DNA of 64,000 bases. It comes from Atopsyche davidsoni (Eukaryota > Arthropoda > Insecta > Trichoptera > Hydrobiosidae). Within the stretch, counting starts at the first letter, position 1; the number at the start of each line of letters is the position of its first letter. Below the pieces are notes generated by a model. That model had not been told where the DNA came from. It saw only the letters and a list, made by a program, of their open reading frames with translations, and did not search any database. The stretch spans positions 8,401,501 to 8,465,500 of the forward strand of contig JAILWY010000016.1 in NCBI GenBank assembly GCA_022113835.1, in the 5' to 3' direction. A program made the translations under genes and the position numbers. Below are positions 28,393 to 40,113 of this stretch, in pieces.

Positions 28393-31300
28393 TCAGTAGG
28401 GCGGGTACAGCTTGAAGGAAGAGTAGGGCATTGAGGCCTGGTGCGCGGGCTGAGGGGAGGCAGGTGCAGGCGGGGGCGAGGGGCTGTCCAGGGAGATAAC
28501 GTCGCGCACAGGGCTGGGAGGTGCAGGGCCAGGCACAGAGGGTGCAGGACTGCAGTAGCCCGAGCTCGACACGCCCGTTGCCGCACAACTCCCGTCTGCG
28601 GACACCAGGCATTTTAGTTGCTTTAATGGTCCATGCGTTTGTAAACTTTTTTAGAGTCCACTGGTTTTAGGTTATTTTGTTAAAAAAATGCAGTGGAAAT
28701 AAAAAATATTAAGATTTAAATTTTATTTTTATATTTGGTATCAGGTATTGAGAATGAATTTTATAAATATTTAATTTTTATAAGGAAATATTCTAAAAAT
28801 TACTACTATTTCAGAGAGAAGAATATTTCTCAAATTTTATTTTTGACCCTGACCACTCCTTTAATCACTTGGGAGACCGTCGGTTAAACCGGATCTAATT
28901 AAGACAGGAAGGAATATTAGCGATTATCTCACTTGCAACACTGAGTAAGAACACTTTCTTATTTAACACATGACCATTTTCTTTCAACAAAAACTTCATT
29001 TATTTAAATAAGACAATATTATCGAATCAGAAGCATTCATCCTGTTGACAAATAAAAATGTTGATAGTTGAAAAATGATTACATTATAAACATGTAGAAT
29101 ATAACCTATAATAAAACAAGTATCAGCACGCGTTTTGTGCAATATATAAAAATATTTTAAAAAGTTACAAAAAATAAAACCAATTTTTAATTACTTCTGA
29201 TAATTTATTATCATTAAAAATTTGTGAAAACGTAAATACTTTTATGAAGTTTATGCTGTTGTTTTTAGTTATGATTATAAGTACAATTCACCATCAATTA
29301 GGAAAGTGGCAAATCAGAGTTGATTGAGTTGAATCAAAAAAGGACTTACAACTCCTGTAAAAATTACACAATCAGAGCCTTTAATATTTTAAAATTAAAT
29401 AATTCTATACCCTAAAAGATTTTTTGAAATAAGTTCAAATTTAACTTTTCTAATAAATATATTTTGGAAATCTATTCTACTTCTGTTAAATATACTGCTC
29501 TCTGTTCGATATAGTTTTGGACTGTACTTGTGACTTTACGAACAATGAGAGAAAGGGGGGTTGGAGTTCTTTTGTGTATAAAAACACGCGAGCAAGCTCG
29601 AGCGCTCTCCCAGCGTGGCAGCGGACTGTTACGGTTCTTAAATCAGCTAGTAGCGACAGTGTAATTTAAAGTTAATAAACTGACTTAAAATGAGAGTTCA
29701 TATTTCATTGACGAAAGGAAGCATGGAACCCTCAAGATAACGACCATTAAAAACGGTCGAGTACGACTCGTGTCTTCAACGCACGTGATAGCTGGCTTTA
29801 CGACTCAGCGAAAATCCATACGAGCTCGATGCTCTCAGCGTGGATGCATCAAGGTATAGTCCGAACACTCTCCTTAATAATTAAGAAAAAGTTACTTCTG
29901 CGCATAGTTGATTAGGACACCCACAGTATTGAGTTATAGTTTTCTTAACGAGGTGGTTTCTAGATAAAAGATATTCAGAGATAAAACTAAACTTAACAAA
30001 GGTTCTGTGTTTTTTATGCTGTGTCTGGGTATCAGTTTAAGGTATCTTTATGTAGGTAAGGACTGATGTTTGTAATTTCTTTGAATACTTTCAAATTTAC
30101 TATGAGATTAAATGAGTTAAAAGTCAAGACAAACAAATAACAAGAATGATCGTAACAACTAAGTTTTGCAAGTAACTATTGCAAAAACTAAGTTTGCATA
30201 AGCTTGAATTATTTCACAGAAAGCAAATAAAAAGCTTTCATATTCGAATATACTCACCATTGTATTTGATGTGCGGCGGGATGACTGCATCTGAAGACTG
30301 GGGTTCATCACGGCCAGACTTGGGCGGCTTACGCTTGAGGGGCAAGTCATCTTCACTGTCACTGCCGCACAAGTCTACCACGCGCGGCTCTGGGGCTTCC
30401 CCTGCTCCTACTACCCCTGCGACTTTGGCCGGCGGCCCAACACTGCAGTTGCTACCATCGCTCAGCGGTATCACTTCTGCTCAACATGAAAAGACTTTAT
30501 AGAAAGACAATATTCCAAAGCAAATAGATTGAGATCTCTAGGTTCATTAACATTAAAAAAGGAAAATAACTGATATGATTGAGTACATTTTTTCAAATAT
30601 TGAAAAATTATTAAAGAAACTCTCAGAAAAATATAATCGTGACTTGTGTGGGATTCGAACCCACATCCCCAAGCATACATGGCCGGTACATTCCCTATTA
30701 TACCAACGAGTCACTGGTACTTGGCGAGAATTTTTAACAATCATATCCTATAAGTGAACCAACGTACTTATTATGCAAATTAAATATTTATGTTACCAAA
30801 AAATATTTTAGTAGAATATTATTTATTTCGTATTCAAGCGTTTAATTTTATAAATGCATGCAATTTTTACAATAGAACTACTGTAAATCCACAAACCTAA
30901 ATCATCTATTAATTCTACTTTGAGTTTGCAGGCTTCTTTTACTGGAGTGGCGATGTTGTCGGATTCCTTTTTGATTAAGTGTGGACTCCAAGAACCGTCT
31001 TTGTGTAACTGAACTTCGCAGCAATCTGATCCAAGTTCAGGAGAATCCAGCACTTCTTGAAAATATCTGTAAGACGTAACATAAATTAAGCCATTTTACT
31101 TTACAATAACACACTCATATTTTGGTATAATGTCTTATCTTTAAATGGGTTTTCTTAGCAACCATGCTTGATGCCATGACTGATTTGGCGGGAAGTCCAT
31201 AAGTGTCAACAACTGCAGAGCAGTGAACCAAAGAGAAAAATTTATTGCATTGGCAATCAGAACATCAGCATATCTATTTAATTTAATATAATAAGAGAAT

Positions 31301-34300
31301 ATTGATTGAAAAAGATAAAAGAGAACATGCACTGATAGATGTAATGTTAGTAGGTACAAATTATCTTCAACTAAAGCAAAGTAGACCCTATCATATCTTG
31401 GAGTCATCTAGGGTTTGAATCAGACAACTCTTAGTCAAAAGTCAACGGTTCTAATCGACGAGTCAATAATCCAACTGTTCTTATTTAAAAAAAAACCACA
31501 ATAAATATAAAAATAAAATATGATAAATGATAGAAAGATAAAATCTTCACAATGGACTTACCCATCTACTACCAGATTATCATAAAGCGCAGGTTTGTCG
31601 CAGACAGGGCACAGCCAGGTAGGTTTTCTCTCATTCATCTGGAGGAAGAGGGAGGCATCGAAGCATTGTAAGTGGAGGCATGTGGCAGGTCGGCAAGGGC
31701 AGATCATGCGCATCTTCCCCAGTGGACACACCAAAGACACTCGCAGAGACGTCGTCGCAATCTCACAGTCCAGATCCTCTCTCAATTTTTCTTTTACTGT
31801 AATTTTTTCAGTGAATAATACACATATTGTAGCACAAGCTTAAGGATATTGATTTTAGTCTTAAATGATTGAAAGTGATTTTAAACTTAATAAACATTTT
31901 GGTATGGAGGTGCCGTGACTTATCTTAAAAAAAATCTAATAAAGTGTATTGCTTGGAACATTTAGTTTATCAAGTGCACATGTGTGCCCTGTTGGTTTTT
32001 TTTAACTACATTTTGTGTTTATAAATATGTTTGTTTCACTTATCTGTTAGCATTAGTGTTTTAATTGAGGATGTATGTATAAACATACTATTGTAATATA
32101 TTTTTTTGTGTTAAATTAAATTACCAAGACTTACTTAAAGATCTCGTGTAGTCTGAATGCTTAGTTCCTTTACTTTTTAATCGATTAAGTAGTTCCTGGG
32201 AAGTAAGCTTTCTAACAAGAGTCACACTAACGGCGTAGTTCTTGGTGAAGTCTGTGGCCCAACTGACAGACATAGTGTTGGAAACAGTGGGGCTGAGCTT
32301 CAGGAAAGAGGTTATATTGACGGGGCGTGGCGGTCGCTTGGGCTCTACGCCCGGTTTATTTGTGGGTATTGGGTTCTGGAAACCGAATCATAAGATGGCT
32401 AAAATATCATTGCAATGATTAATATTATTCAAGCAAAGAAATATAACTTACAGGTAGAGGGCACATTTTATTATTTATTTTCACTGCACAGCTGGGAGGG
32501 AAGAAATCTTCTTGATCAGAGGAAGTTTCCACAACACAGAATCGCAGTTGAACCTGTAATAATGATATTTCATAAGGAATACTGTCTCATAGATTTTCTA
32601 TTGTTTAAATTATATATAGCATAGACCGGCGGTCCCCAACCCTGTGTCCGCGGGCGCCATGACGCCCGCTGATCATTTTTCGTGCGCCCGCCACTTTCCA
32701 ACCACAATAAAAAAATTACTTAAGTTAAAAAAAAAATATATATATATATTTAGTAATTAAACAGAGAAATGGTATTAATCGAAAATAATTATTTCGTTAT
32801 AATTTTCAAAATAATAATTCTTTCCAGAAAATCATATAAAAGCCTGTTGAAATAGCATCTCATGGTGGCTGATCCCTTTGATGGGTCAATTTTCGAGTTT
32901 ATTGATAATTTTTTGCGAAAAATCTACTGCATCAATAGAAAAAAATTTAATGCCTGAAGTTAGATATGTTCCTTCTTCTAAAGATAAGATTTTTTATCTC
33001 TTGTAAATTTACTTTTAATATGATAAATATGTGTTTTCCCGATTAAAGATTAGGGATTTGGAGATTATTATAACCAATGGATCTAGAACCCTAAGCATTT
33101 AGGTGTCCTTTTTTAAATAGATTACAAATAAACCTATGGTAAAAGATTAGTTAAAAAATTAAAACAATTTATTTTTTTAACAAACTTTGGTTTTGAAAAG
33201 TCGTAATTTTTCAACATCTTTATTTGACATTTTTGAGTAAAATACTTTTACACTCTGTTTGATAATGCCAACGTGAAAGGTTGGTGAAACCGGTCACAAA
33301 TAAAAATGAAAATGTGGAAAATCACTCAAGTATTTTACTCAAAAATATTAAAATGGAATTCCACAAAGTACTCTCAGTCAAAAATATTGAATTTCATTAT
33401 TTGACCTTAAAAAAAAAACGAAAAATAAAGAAACAAATTATTGCGCTGTGAAATGTGTTGGTATTATGATAGCTTATTGATGACTGATGTCTAAACTATA
33501 AAACAACACAAGTTTAGAATTGTCTATTGACTAAATATGTTGTTAGCGTCATCTATGTGTGAAATACCTTCTTTTTTTTTTAGCCGGGCTTTGGTACTAC
33601 TTTCGAGAGCAGAAACATACCTTGAAAAAATAAATGGTGCCCGCCGCCCGACCGGCATTCTGAAATGTGCTCTTAGGTACAAAAAAGTTGGGGACCCCTG
33701 GCATAGACACAAATTATTTTACACAAGTTTAAAACGCTTTCTATTTTGTTAAAACTACAATCAGATACGTATTCAACATTACTCTGTCAATAAAGATCAT
33801 CCATTATATTATTTACAATTACCAACTAAATAAGACACTAAACTTTGTCTACTCCACAAGCGTACAGTTCTTTGATGTTATATATTTTAGTTTAAACAAC
33901 CATCACCAGGCATTCAAGGCAGATCAAGCCACGACTCAGTTATAAATATTACCTGTACTATATTTTCTAATTTATTGTTGATACCGACAATGTCTCTTCC
34001 AGTAGCTATGTCGGTAGCCTGTTGAGGTGTCAAGTAAAAGGTAAACATTGTTTCCTGGGGCCGCTGCGTTGTGTTGGGCAGCAAGGAGGAAGGCTTCATA
34101 ATATCCGCCAGGATATCGTAGAAAGGCAGCCGTTTTAACCGTACGTCTGGAAGCACCGGGTAGCGACTCGCAGGGATGGGCACCTGAGACTTGTTGGCGG
34201 AGTGGTACTGGTTGTATATGCTTTGCGAGTACAATGGGTTAGATCCGGGCTATAAAGACAAAACACAAATAAGTGTTAGTAATATCACACTATCCCACCT

Positions 34301-37300
34301 GGTCATGAGAAGGAATTAGAGAGAGTATTAATGTATCCGAATTTTCGGATACATTATTTAGCATTTGGGATTTTGAATTACATTTTACTAAAAAAAATAA
34401 CCATATTTTAAAAAAAATAAGATATATCAATTTTAATAAAATATCATTTACATGTTAAGGCGTGTCTCACTGCTTTATTAAATACTACCCTGTGTTTTAA
34501 TATACAGCAAAACCTCAATATAACGGACGAACGGATTTCGGATATAACGGACAAAAAATCCGGTCAAATGTAAAAAAAAATAAAAGCTTTTTAAATACGA
34601 AAATGTAAAAAAAATTATTTTTTTTCTCGTAATTTTTGAGTTGATTATATTAAAAACAGCAAACTTCAAAAGTGCACACAAAAGTTGATTTCTTTTGTAG
34701 AGTCCTCGCCACCAAAGAAGTCCCGCGGAGAAAAATTGAACTAAATTTGACAGATCGGCCATGTTGTACATTGTTAGTGAAAGAGAGCTGTCGTATTTTA
34801 ATAGAAAAAGACGTTAAAAGTACTGTTTACTATGCCTAAAGTGATGAAAAGTGTGGGCCGAGAAGTAATTCTCAAGGTGAAGCAGTTTTGTGAATAATAA
34901 CTGTGTTCTGATCCCAATAAATAATGTTCGTGCCAGAGTTGCTGTCATGACAGGTAATTATTTGGGGTTGTCATCGAATAAATATTTACCCGTACTTTGA
35001 GAAAAATAAAATAAGTTTAATAGAATACTAATTTTGCAAGAACTAAGTAAAGAAATGCATATAAAATGTTAATGTATGTATTATTACTTAACTAGCAGCC
35101 CCACACCGACTTTGCTCGTGGAAAGCCGACAAATGTTTTACTATTTGTCTGGCTACTCTTACAAATCTGCTCTCCTTAGAAACCTTCCTCAGAGTTACTA
35201 ACATCTAAAAAACTGAAACGGTCCAGCCATTCTCGAGTTTTGTCCTTAACAACACAATTAGCGATTCATTTATATGTAGATCAGATTGTGTTAATGTTTT
35301 TTTTTATTACAGGTGTTTCTGAAAAAACCGTGTCTAGGATTACCAAAGAAAGCAAACAAGCAATTGGATCCTCGAGTAAAGTTGTTACTCCTGGAAAGAG
35401 TCGACCACATCCGAAAAAAATTAATATTGATGATTTTGATATATGTGCTATTCGACAAAAAATACATCAATTTTACATTAGTATGTCTGGTATTGGTCCA
35501 TTATGTGACCATAATTATAATAAAATGTTGTAAATTATAAAACTGACAAAATAAAGGACATAGTTTGATTATTCGTTATTTATTTTTAGCTAACCGTTAT
35601 AAATGTATTACTTATATCTTATTTGACGCTATAGTATGTTGTAACATTATTTTATATTAGCTTTTCTACGCGGTTTCACCTTTGTTATATGTAATAAAAG
35701 TAGCCTTTATGTTATTCTGGATTATTAATCAAATTAATAATCCTTGCCTCTGAACCAAATTTCAACTAAATGCGTTCAGCAGTTTTTGCATGAAAGAGTG
35801 AGAAAAATCCATAATCCATAAACTTACGCATTTATAGTGTTAGTAGGATGCAGGACGACTCTCTTCAAATCTATTTCCCAACTTCTGGCGTAAATAAATG
35901 AAATAACGTTGGCAACATTTTTCTAAGCGATAGCGATATTTATTTTAAACCAATTTTATATAACGGACTTTCGGCTTTAACGGACACCCCCTCCCCCCAA
36001 TTGGTCTGTTATGTTGAGGTTTTACTGTACACTTAACAAGATTTGAAACGTCAGTACAAAATTATATTATGAATTGAAAAACATTGTAGGAACAAGGACT
36101 AGCACTTACAGGTACGGGCATGACGACACGAGAATCCTGCTGGGCAGCAGAAGTGTAGGCAGGATGCGGAGCGTGTGGATACAGTGGGGGCTGAGGGGGC
36201 CCGCGTGACTCTTTCTGGCCTCCCACACCCACCCCTGCGCCTGCCAGGGACTGATTCTGCCTACAAATATTTAAATATTCATAATTAGCATTCATACAAA
36301 ATATATGATTAACCAAATGGCTAGGAGATTACAATAGTTTTTAATTATGAATACTTTCACCTTTCATGAGCTTATTCAAACTGTTTGAAGCCCGAATAAG
36401 ACCATGGAAGATGTAAGCGCTCACTAACAAAAATGATTACAATCTTCTACCTATTTGGCTATTCATATTTGTTGTTTAAATATGGAGTTTTAGAATATCT
36501 ATCGTTTATATAAGCATTGATTGATATATATTTTTTAATAAGCAAATTAGATCTTTAGATTATAATTTTATCAGAATTACAAAACATAGTTTGACAGTCG
36601 GAAACAGAGAATGCAAAAACAATATTTTAAAAACTAATGGTAACTCTAAGAGCCATTATGTACTGACACAAGTTGTCGCTCATTGTATTTGTTTCATTAC
36701 TTTATCATGTGCATGATGCAGTGCAGCTGCTGTGTCAAATGTGGTCTACTTTATGAATGCAACCAAGCCTCTTGTACCAACACAAATGCTCCACTGTTAC
36801 GGTGAGTTGTGCGGAATCAACCTAAGGCACTAGTAAAAAAAATAATAGCTGGTAGACAGAATAACCAACTTTTCAACCTCCATTTTGCACTGATAAGATT
36901 TCTAAACCACATTGCATATTCAAGTCACAACTACAAATATATAGTTACATAGGAAACACCATGCAAATAAGTATATAAATAAGCAATATAGATCCGATTG
37001 CATCATCAATGTTAGTATTGCAATATTTTAATTGAAATTCCTTCATTTTCTTCATTTAACATGACATAGAGGAAAAAGTCTTACACACTCAAATAATTTG
37101 GAAAACAGCAAATATTATTAACTGTAGAAAGCACAAAAGTTATAACCATATTTATATTTGGAATATCATATTTTAATTTGGAAATTCATATTTTATGCAA
37201 ATTAAATCTATGTAATGTTGGTAAGGTTAAGGTGGGTTAATAAATGTACATTAATACTTAATTATCAACTTAAATACGATTTTTTTTAGTGTAATGTTTT

Positions 37301-37864
37301 CTAACTGTTGAAATATACATTCTTTTAATGATTTATAAAATCTTATTTTAACAACTAAGTTGACACAATTACTTAAATATACGTTTAGAAAATCATCAAA
37401 GACATTTAACAATATCACATCTGTGCAGTGAATTGTATTTCAGCAGTTGTAAAGTTGAATTTTAATGTTTATTTTCAGTGAAAAAAATAAGCTTACTGTC
37501 AAAACAAAAACATAAAAAAATTTAACAACGAAAACACATATAATATAAGCATTTATTTGTTTGGAAGTTTTAATCAGATAAGTTTGATTATTTACTGTTT
37601 TTCATACTAAAAAATGGAGGGAGCATATTTTGACACATGAAACTATTTCTTATTCGATAGTCAAAATTTACACACTAGGCTCTACAAAACCGAAGTATAG
37701 TCAAAAGTTAAGATCTATATATCTCGTATTATAATATTTTCAATTTTAGTAATAGTTTATCGTAAAAACAGAGTAAGTACCGTAAGACCATTACGTCCTA
37801 CTAATTTGAAGGCTCCACAGACTCACCATGATATTCCATTAGTATAATCGTAGTATCTACTCAT
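28393..37864 (-). CDS. PIAS-family SUMO E3 ligase, copy A
   Basis: Transfers SUMO to nuclear proteins, working with Ubc9 in transcription and chromatin control (family knowledge; fly homologue Su(var)2-10). Coding exons in transcript order: 37,864-37,827; 36,260-36,110; 34,249-33,953; 32,553-32,452; 32,375-32,135; 31,796-31,562; 31,066-30,897; 30,476-30,258; 28,595-28,393, giving 1,656 nt and 551 aa. The PINIT domain begins in exon 3 ([19 protein letters not shown]) and continues through QLRFC in exon 4. The SP-RING is at about residues 295-350, with [11 protein letters not shown] (Cys316, His318) and CPVC (Cys339, Cys342) intact. A SUMO-interaction motif [12 protein letters not shown] is followed by the basic LPLKRK. 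The short last exon holds [10 protein letters not shown]. No SAP domain was found. Exon 1 ([12 protein letters not shown], then a codon split TG/G) is the least certain: phase and donor fit, but it rests on 12 codons. A further upstream exon is possible. Confidence 0.9.
29485..29945 (+). mobile_element. Possible solo LTR in PIAS copy A intron
   Basis: This intronic segment is richer in GC than its surroundings and contains, in order, TATAAAAAC (about 29,577), a CAGCGTGGCAGCGG stretch, AATAAA (about 29,674) and a further GC-rich tail. That order resembles the U3-R-U5 of an LTR. No matching second LTR or internal coding region is present, and I cannot fix the ends or a target duplication. A cryptic promoter on the plus strand is an alternative. 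Confidence 0.3.
30485..30735 (-). repeat. tRNA-derived SINE
   Basis: The minus strand has a tRNA-like head (about 30,645-30,720): a D-arm-like GTTGGTATAATAGGG and a perfect B box GGTTCGAATCC within a T-arm flanked by GTGGG/CCCAC. An AT-rich body follows. The acceptor stem is nearly complete but the anticodon arm is not convincing, so this is a SINE and not a tRNA gene. The junction sequence CCCACACAARTCACGATNAT followed by GAGAGTTTCTTT recurs at 60,043-60,083, which shows a dispersed family. It ends just upstream of exon 8 of PIAS copy A. Confidence 0.65.
33185..33395 (+). mobile_element. Penelope-like 5'-end fragment nested in hAT
   Basis: Contains the Penelope end also present near 47,050-47,640 and 59,770-60,190: TTTGATAATGCCAACGTG, then GAAACCGG, then ATGTGGAAAATCACTCAAG. 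A short partial copy in the opposite direction precedes it (TTTTTGAGTAAAATACTT, about 33,228-33,245), so this too is a head-to-head arrangement. Its position inside the hAT element dates it as the younger insertion. Confidence 0.75.
33251..33300 (+). ncRNA. Hammerhead-ribozyme-like motif in Penelope end
   Basis: The order of parts matches a minimal type I hammerhead: a core UUGAUAA, stem II GCCAAC/GUUGGU with loop GUGAAAG, box GAAA, a tiny palindromic stem III (ACCGGU) and a GUC cleavage triplet at about 33,295. Stem I would be UGU/ACA. Canonical core positions 3 and 8 (C and G) are U and A here, i.e. covarying. Hammerheads with very short stem III are known in Penelope-like elements. Activity is not shown. 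Confidence 0.5.
35092..35279 (-). mobile_element. Short non-autonomous Helitron 1
   Basis: On the minus strand the element begins TCTACATATAAATG, preceded by A, and ends with a small hairpin (CCAC...GTGG) followed by CTAG and then T. That is the TC...CTRR structure with A/T insertion context of Helitrons. It sits within the putative intron of the pogo transposase. Confidence 0.65.
35657..35848 (-). mobile_element. Short non-autonomous Helitron 2
   Basis: The minus strand starts A|TCCTACTAACACTATAAATG, a very common insect Helitron 5' end. The 3' end near 35,657 (AGCTTTTCTACGCGG on the plus strand) is degenerate, so that boundary is approximate. It is the second Helitron in the pogo element. 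Confidence 0.55.
36289..36485. mobile_element. MITE with AATAGCCAAATGACTAGGAG-type ends, copy 1
   Basis: Inverted ends (left CCAAATGGCTAGGAGATTAC; right CTATTTGGCTATTCATATT followed by TGTTGTTTAAATATGGAG) match the copy at 43,498-43,637 in PIAS copy B. The interior is divergent between copies. It lies just upstream of exon 2 of PIAS copy A. Confidence 0.65.
36486..37826 (-). other. Remainder of PIAS copy A intron 1
   Basis: AT-rich, no coding signal on either strand. A block at about 36,660-36,830 with higher GC may be an old repeat. I searched here for a SAP-domain exon (Gly-Arg-Lys-rich helix-extended-helix) and saw none. Confidence 0.5.
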
Positions 37865-38389
37865 TTCATTTACTTCATAGAGCACTTGAATTTTCTTCAA
37901 TTTTAATCCATCTATAACATAATCTAGAAAATAATAAGCGCGAATCTTAGCAGCCAAAAACCCAGACAGATTTGTCGAAAAAGTAAAATGGTTGTTGTTG
38001 TGCCAGTTGTGTGCCACCAGTGTTGCAAGATGTTAGCAGAGATGAAGTTGTTCGTTGTACATTTTTCCTTACCCGCGAGTATTTTATTTTTGTATATGCT
38101 TTATACTGTACTTCCAAATATAATATCAAGGTAATACATTTATAATTAATACAAGGGAAAATGTAGGTAATGGAGGTCACTTTTTTGTATATTGAAATAA
38201 AAGCAAATCTATAGATTAAATATTTATTGATTTAACTTACTTATCTAACTAACAATTGAGACCACTTTTTCATTCTGATATATTGATTTAAGAGATATAA
38301 TAATAAATAAAAAAAAACAGGTTTGATCATCATTATCCACATCGGTAGGAAATGGTGATCAGCGTGTGGGGAATGGTAGTCAGCACATG

Positions 38390-38880
38390 TCGCACACATA
38401 ATTGAGAGCTGAGTTCCACCTAGTGCCCATGAGCCCAAAGCCCACAACATTTTATTGTTTCGCCCGCATTCGCCGTATACAAGAAACCGGTTACCAGGGA
38501 TTTTGCATCATCATCATTAGTAGTCATCTCCAAAGTATTATTCGATTCCTGCAGAATTTGTTTCTTTATATTCTGAGGCCTCACCTTATGCGGCTTACCT
38601 TTCACAGGTTTAGCCTTCTTTTTTGATCATGGTATCTTTGTCAAATCGTTGCAGGCTTCTTCTTTCTTCCTTGTTTTGTCTTAAGGCCCTATGTTTTTTT
38701 AGACATCTGGATGAAATCTTGGATTCTTGGCTTGTTCTCGGATGTTGAATGGACTAATGACGCTACATCATATTGAGTTATCCTTCCTGCAAGACGGCTT
38801 TTCATGGAAAAGTCGCATTCTTTGCTTTGAGTGGTTCAAACAAGGACACATTCAATGGCTGCATGCAGTAAAAGGTATGG
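38390..38880 (-). pseudogene. Remnant of pogo-type transposase C-terminus
   Basis: Across shifting minus-strand frames one reads fragments typical of the DDE domain end of pogo/Tigger transposases: an N-V-S-L-F-E-P-L-K-A-K-N block, then ITQYDVASLV, a basic Lys/Arg tract, and a late GETIKCCGLWAHGH that resembles the C-terminal zinc-binding tail (C-x-x-C...W-x-H). Frameshifts and stops are numerous. The remnant lies between the 5' ends of the two PIAS genes and could separate or contribute to their promoters. Confidence 0.6.
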
Positions 38881-39229
38881 GGCTGTTAAATTAGGGTGAC
38901 CACCATTGCCTACTGGCTCCAATCACCTACATCTTCCCTACTTTCAGAAAACTAATTATTCACGTTGGCGTTCATAGTAAAAAGAAACAATATTAGCAAC
39001 GTTTATTGATTAGACCGTTTAATGTTAATTTATATTTTCTGAAGATAAAAGCTGAAACCGACATGTTGTTATTATTACTAATGGCAACTTATTTACTTGC
39101 TGCAGTTTTGCAATGGCCGATTGTGTGGAGTCGTCAATAGTATGTATTTTTAAAATGAAATAGTCGTTATTATTTACATCTTTACGATTAAATCATATTA
39201 TTTATTCCATATTCATTTATTGTAATATT

Positions 39230-39307
39230 TTTTTAAAGCTATCGATGTTTATTTACGGTTTTCCGTGCGTCAGTTTTTCGTTGATTTTTACGGCGCGAAT
39301 TGAGTTT
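39230..39307 (+). promoter_or_regulatory. Putative 5'UTR exon and promoter of PIAS copy B
   Basis: A GC-richer, CpG-containing segment ends in a good donor (GAGTTT|GTAAGT at 39,308). The coding exon's acceptor (AAAATCAG at 40,104-40,111) lies 2 nt before ATG, so a non-coding first exon is expected. A CTATCGATGT at 39,239 resembles the DREF motif of insect housekeeping promoters. The exact transcription start is unknown. Confidence 0.4.
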
Positions 39308-40113
39308 GTAAGTTGTGATGATATTATTTTGTTCTTTATTTACTAAAATGTTATATCTGTTTATTACTTGGTGTATTGAAATAAATCTTATTGTTTAGAG
39401 TGCGGTGCGTTTATTTCATATATTTGAGCGAAAAATTGGAACTTGTCGTTGAGTGAAAAGTATGCAGGAAAATAATCCGGTAGTTTACCTATTTCTTCGT
39501 AAAGCATTTCCCTGTCGACAGCTGACAGATAAGAAATATTACACATTATAGCCAACTAGACAAATCTTGAATGATTGTTATTCACGCTTCTTCAGTATGT
39601 ATTTTTCTGAGCTATTATTATTATGAAAACAATGGTTATTTATGAATGAAAGTCTGATATCAAGCTAGATAAATTATTGAATGACAACATTTTACTATTC
39701 TAGATAAATCCATTGTTGGTAATTAATCACACGGTATTACATTTTTTGAAGCTATTATTCACGGTCTTGAACTGAGGTCCTGCAAGTAGGAAACGATAGT
39801 ATGATAATATTTTTACGTAAATATATAAGTAGGTTCTTGGTATAGATTATTTTATTATATTATATATTTGTTAATGATTTATTTATATTTTTATTTAATA
39901 ATAAAATATGGTTACTAAAATTATTTTAAATTGTTTTTTTTTTATGAAGCATCTCATTAATAGAAAATATATAAACTTGTTTGATTTAAATATAGTAGTA
40001 CATTATACCACATGAAATATATTTTACATACTACAATTATTACATATATATATACTTTATTGAATTAAAAAAAAAAAATTTCGATTTAAATTTAGACTTA
40101 ATCAAAATCAGAA

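Larger units (their letters stand above)
32627..33700. mobile_element. Non-autonomous hAT element
   Basis: Terminal inverted repeats are CGGCGGTCCCCAAC at the left and, reverse-complemented, CAGGGGTCCCCAAC at the right. The element is bounded by a perfect 8-bp target duplication GCATAGAC (32,619-32,626 and 33,701-33,708), the hAT hallmark. No transposase frame survives. A Penelope-like fragment sits inside it. It lies in the intron between exons 3 and 4 of PIAS copy A. Confidence 0.9.
34505..36027 (+). mobile_element. pogo/Tigger-type element, decayed
   Basis: Ends are CAGCAAAACCTCAATATAAC at the left and, reverse-complemented, CAGTAAAACCTCAACATAAC at the right, next to TA dinucleotides (34,503-34,504; 36,028-36,029), as in pogo/Tigger elements. 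A transposase-like N-terminus starts at about 34,832 ([20 protein letters not shown]), then breaks. A donor at about 34,954 and an acceptor at about 35,311 join RVAVMTG to [12 protein letters not shown], a helix-turn-helix region seen in related transposases. Two short Helitrons have inserted inside it. It lies in the intron between exons 2 and 3 of PIAS copy A. Confidence 0.85.

Noticed and set aside
30640..30725. A tRNA gene on the minus strand
   Set aside because: The T-arm and B box are good, but the anticodon arm does not fold well, the acceptor stem has a mismatch, and the 3' body recurs elsewhere, so it is a tRNA-derived SINE.
37947..38180. Minus-strand frame upstream of PIAS copy A exon 1
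   Set aside because: It is in a different frame from exon 1 and has no donor joining it; more likely untranslated or intergenic sequence.
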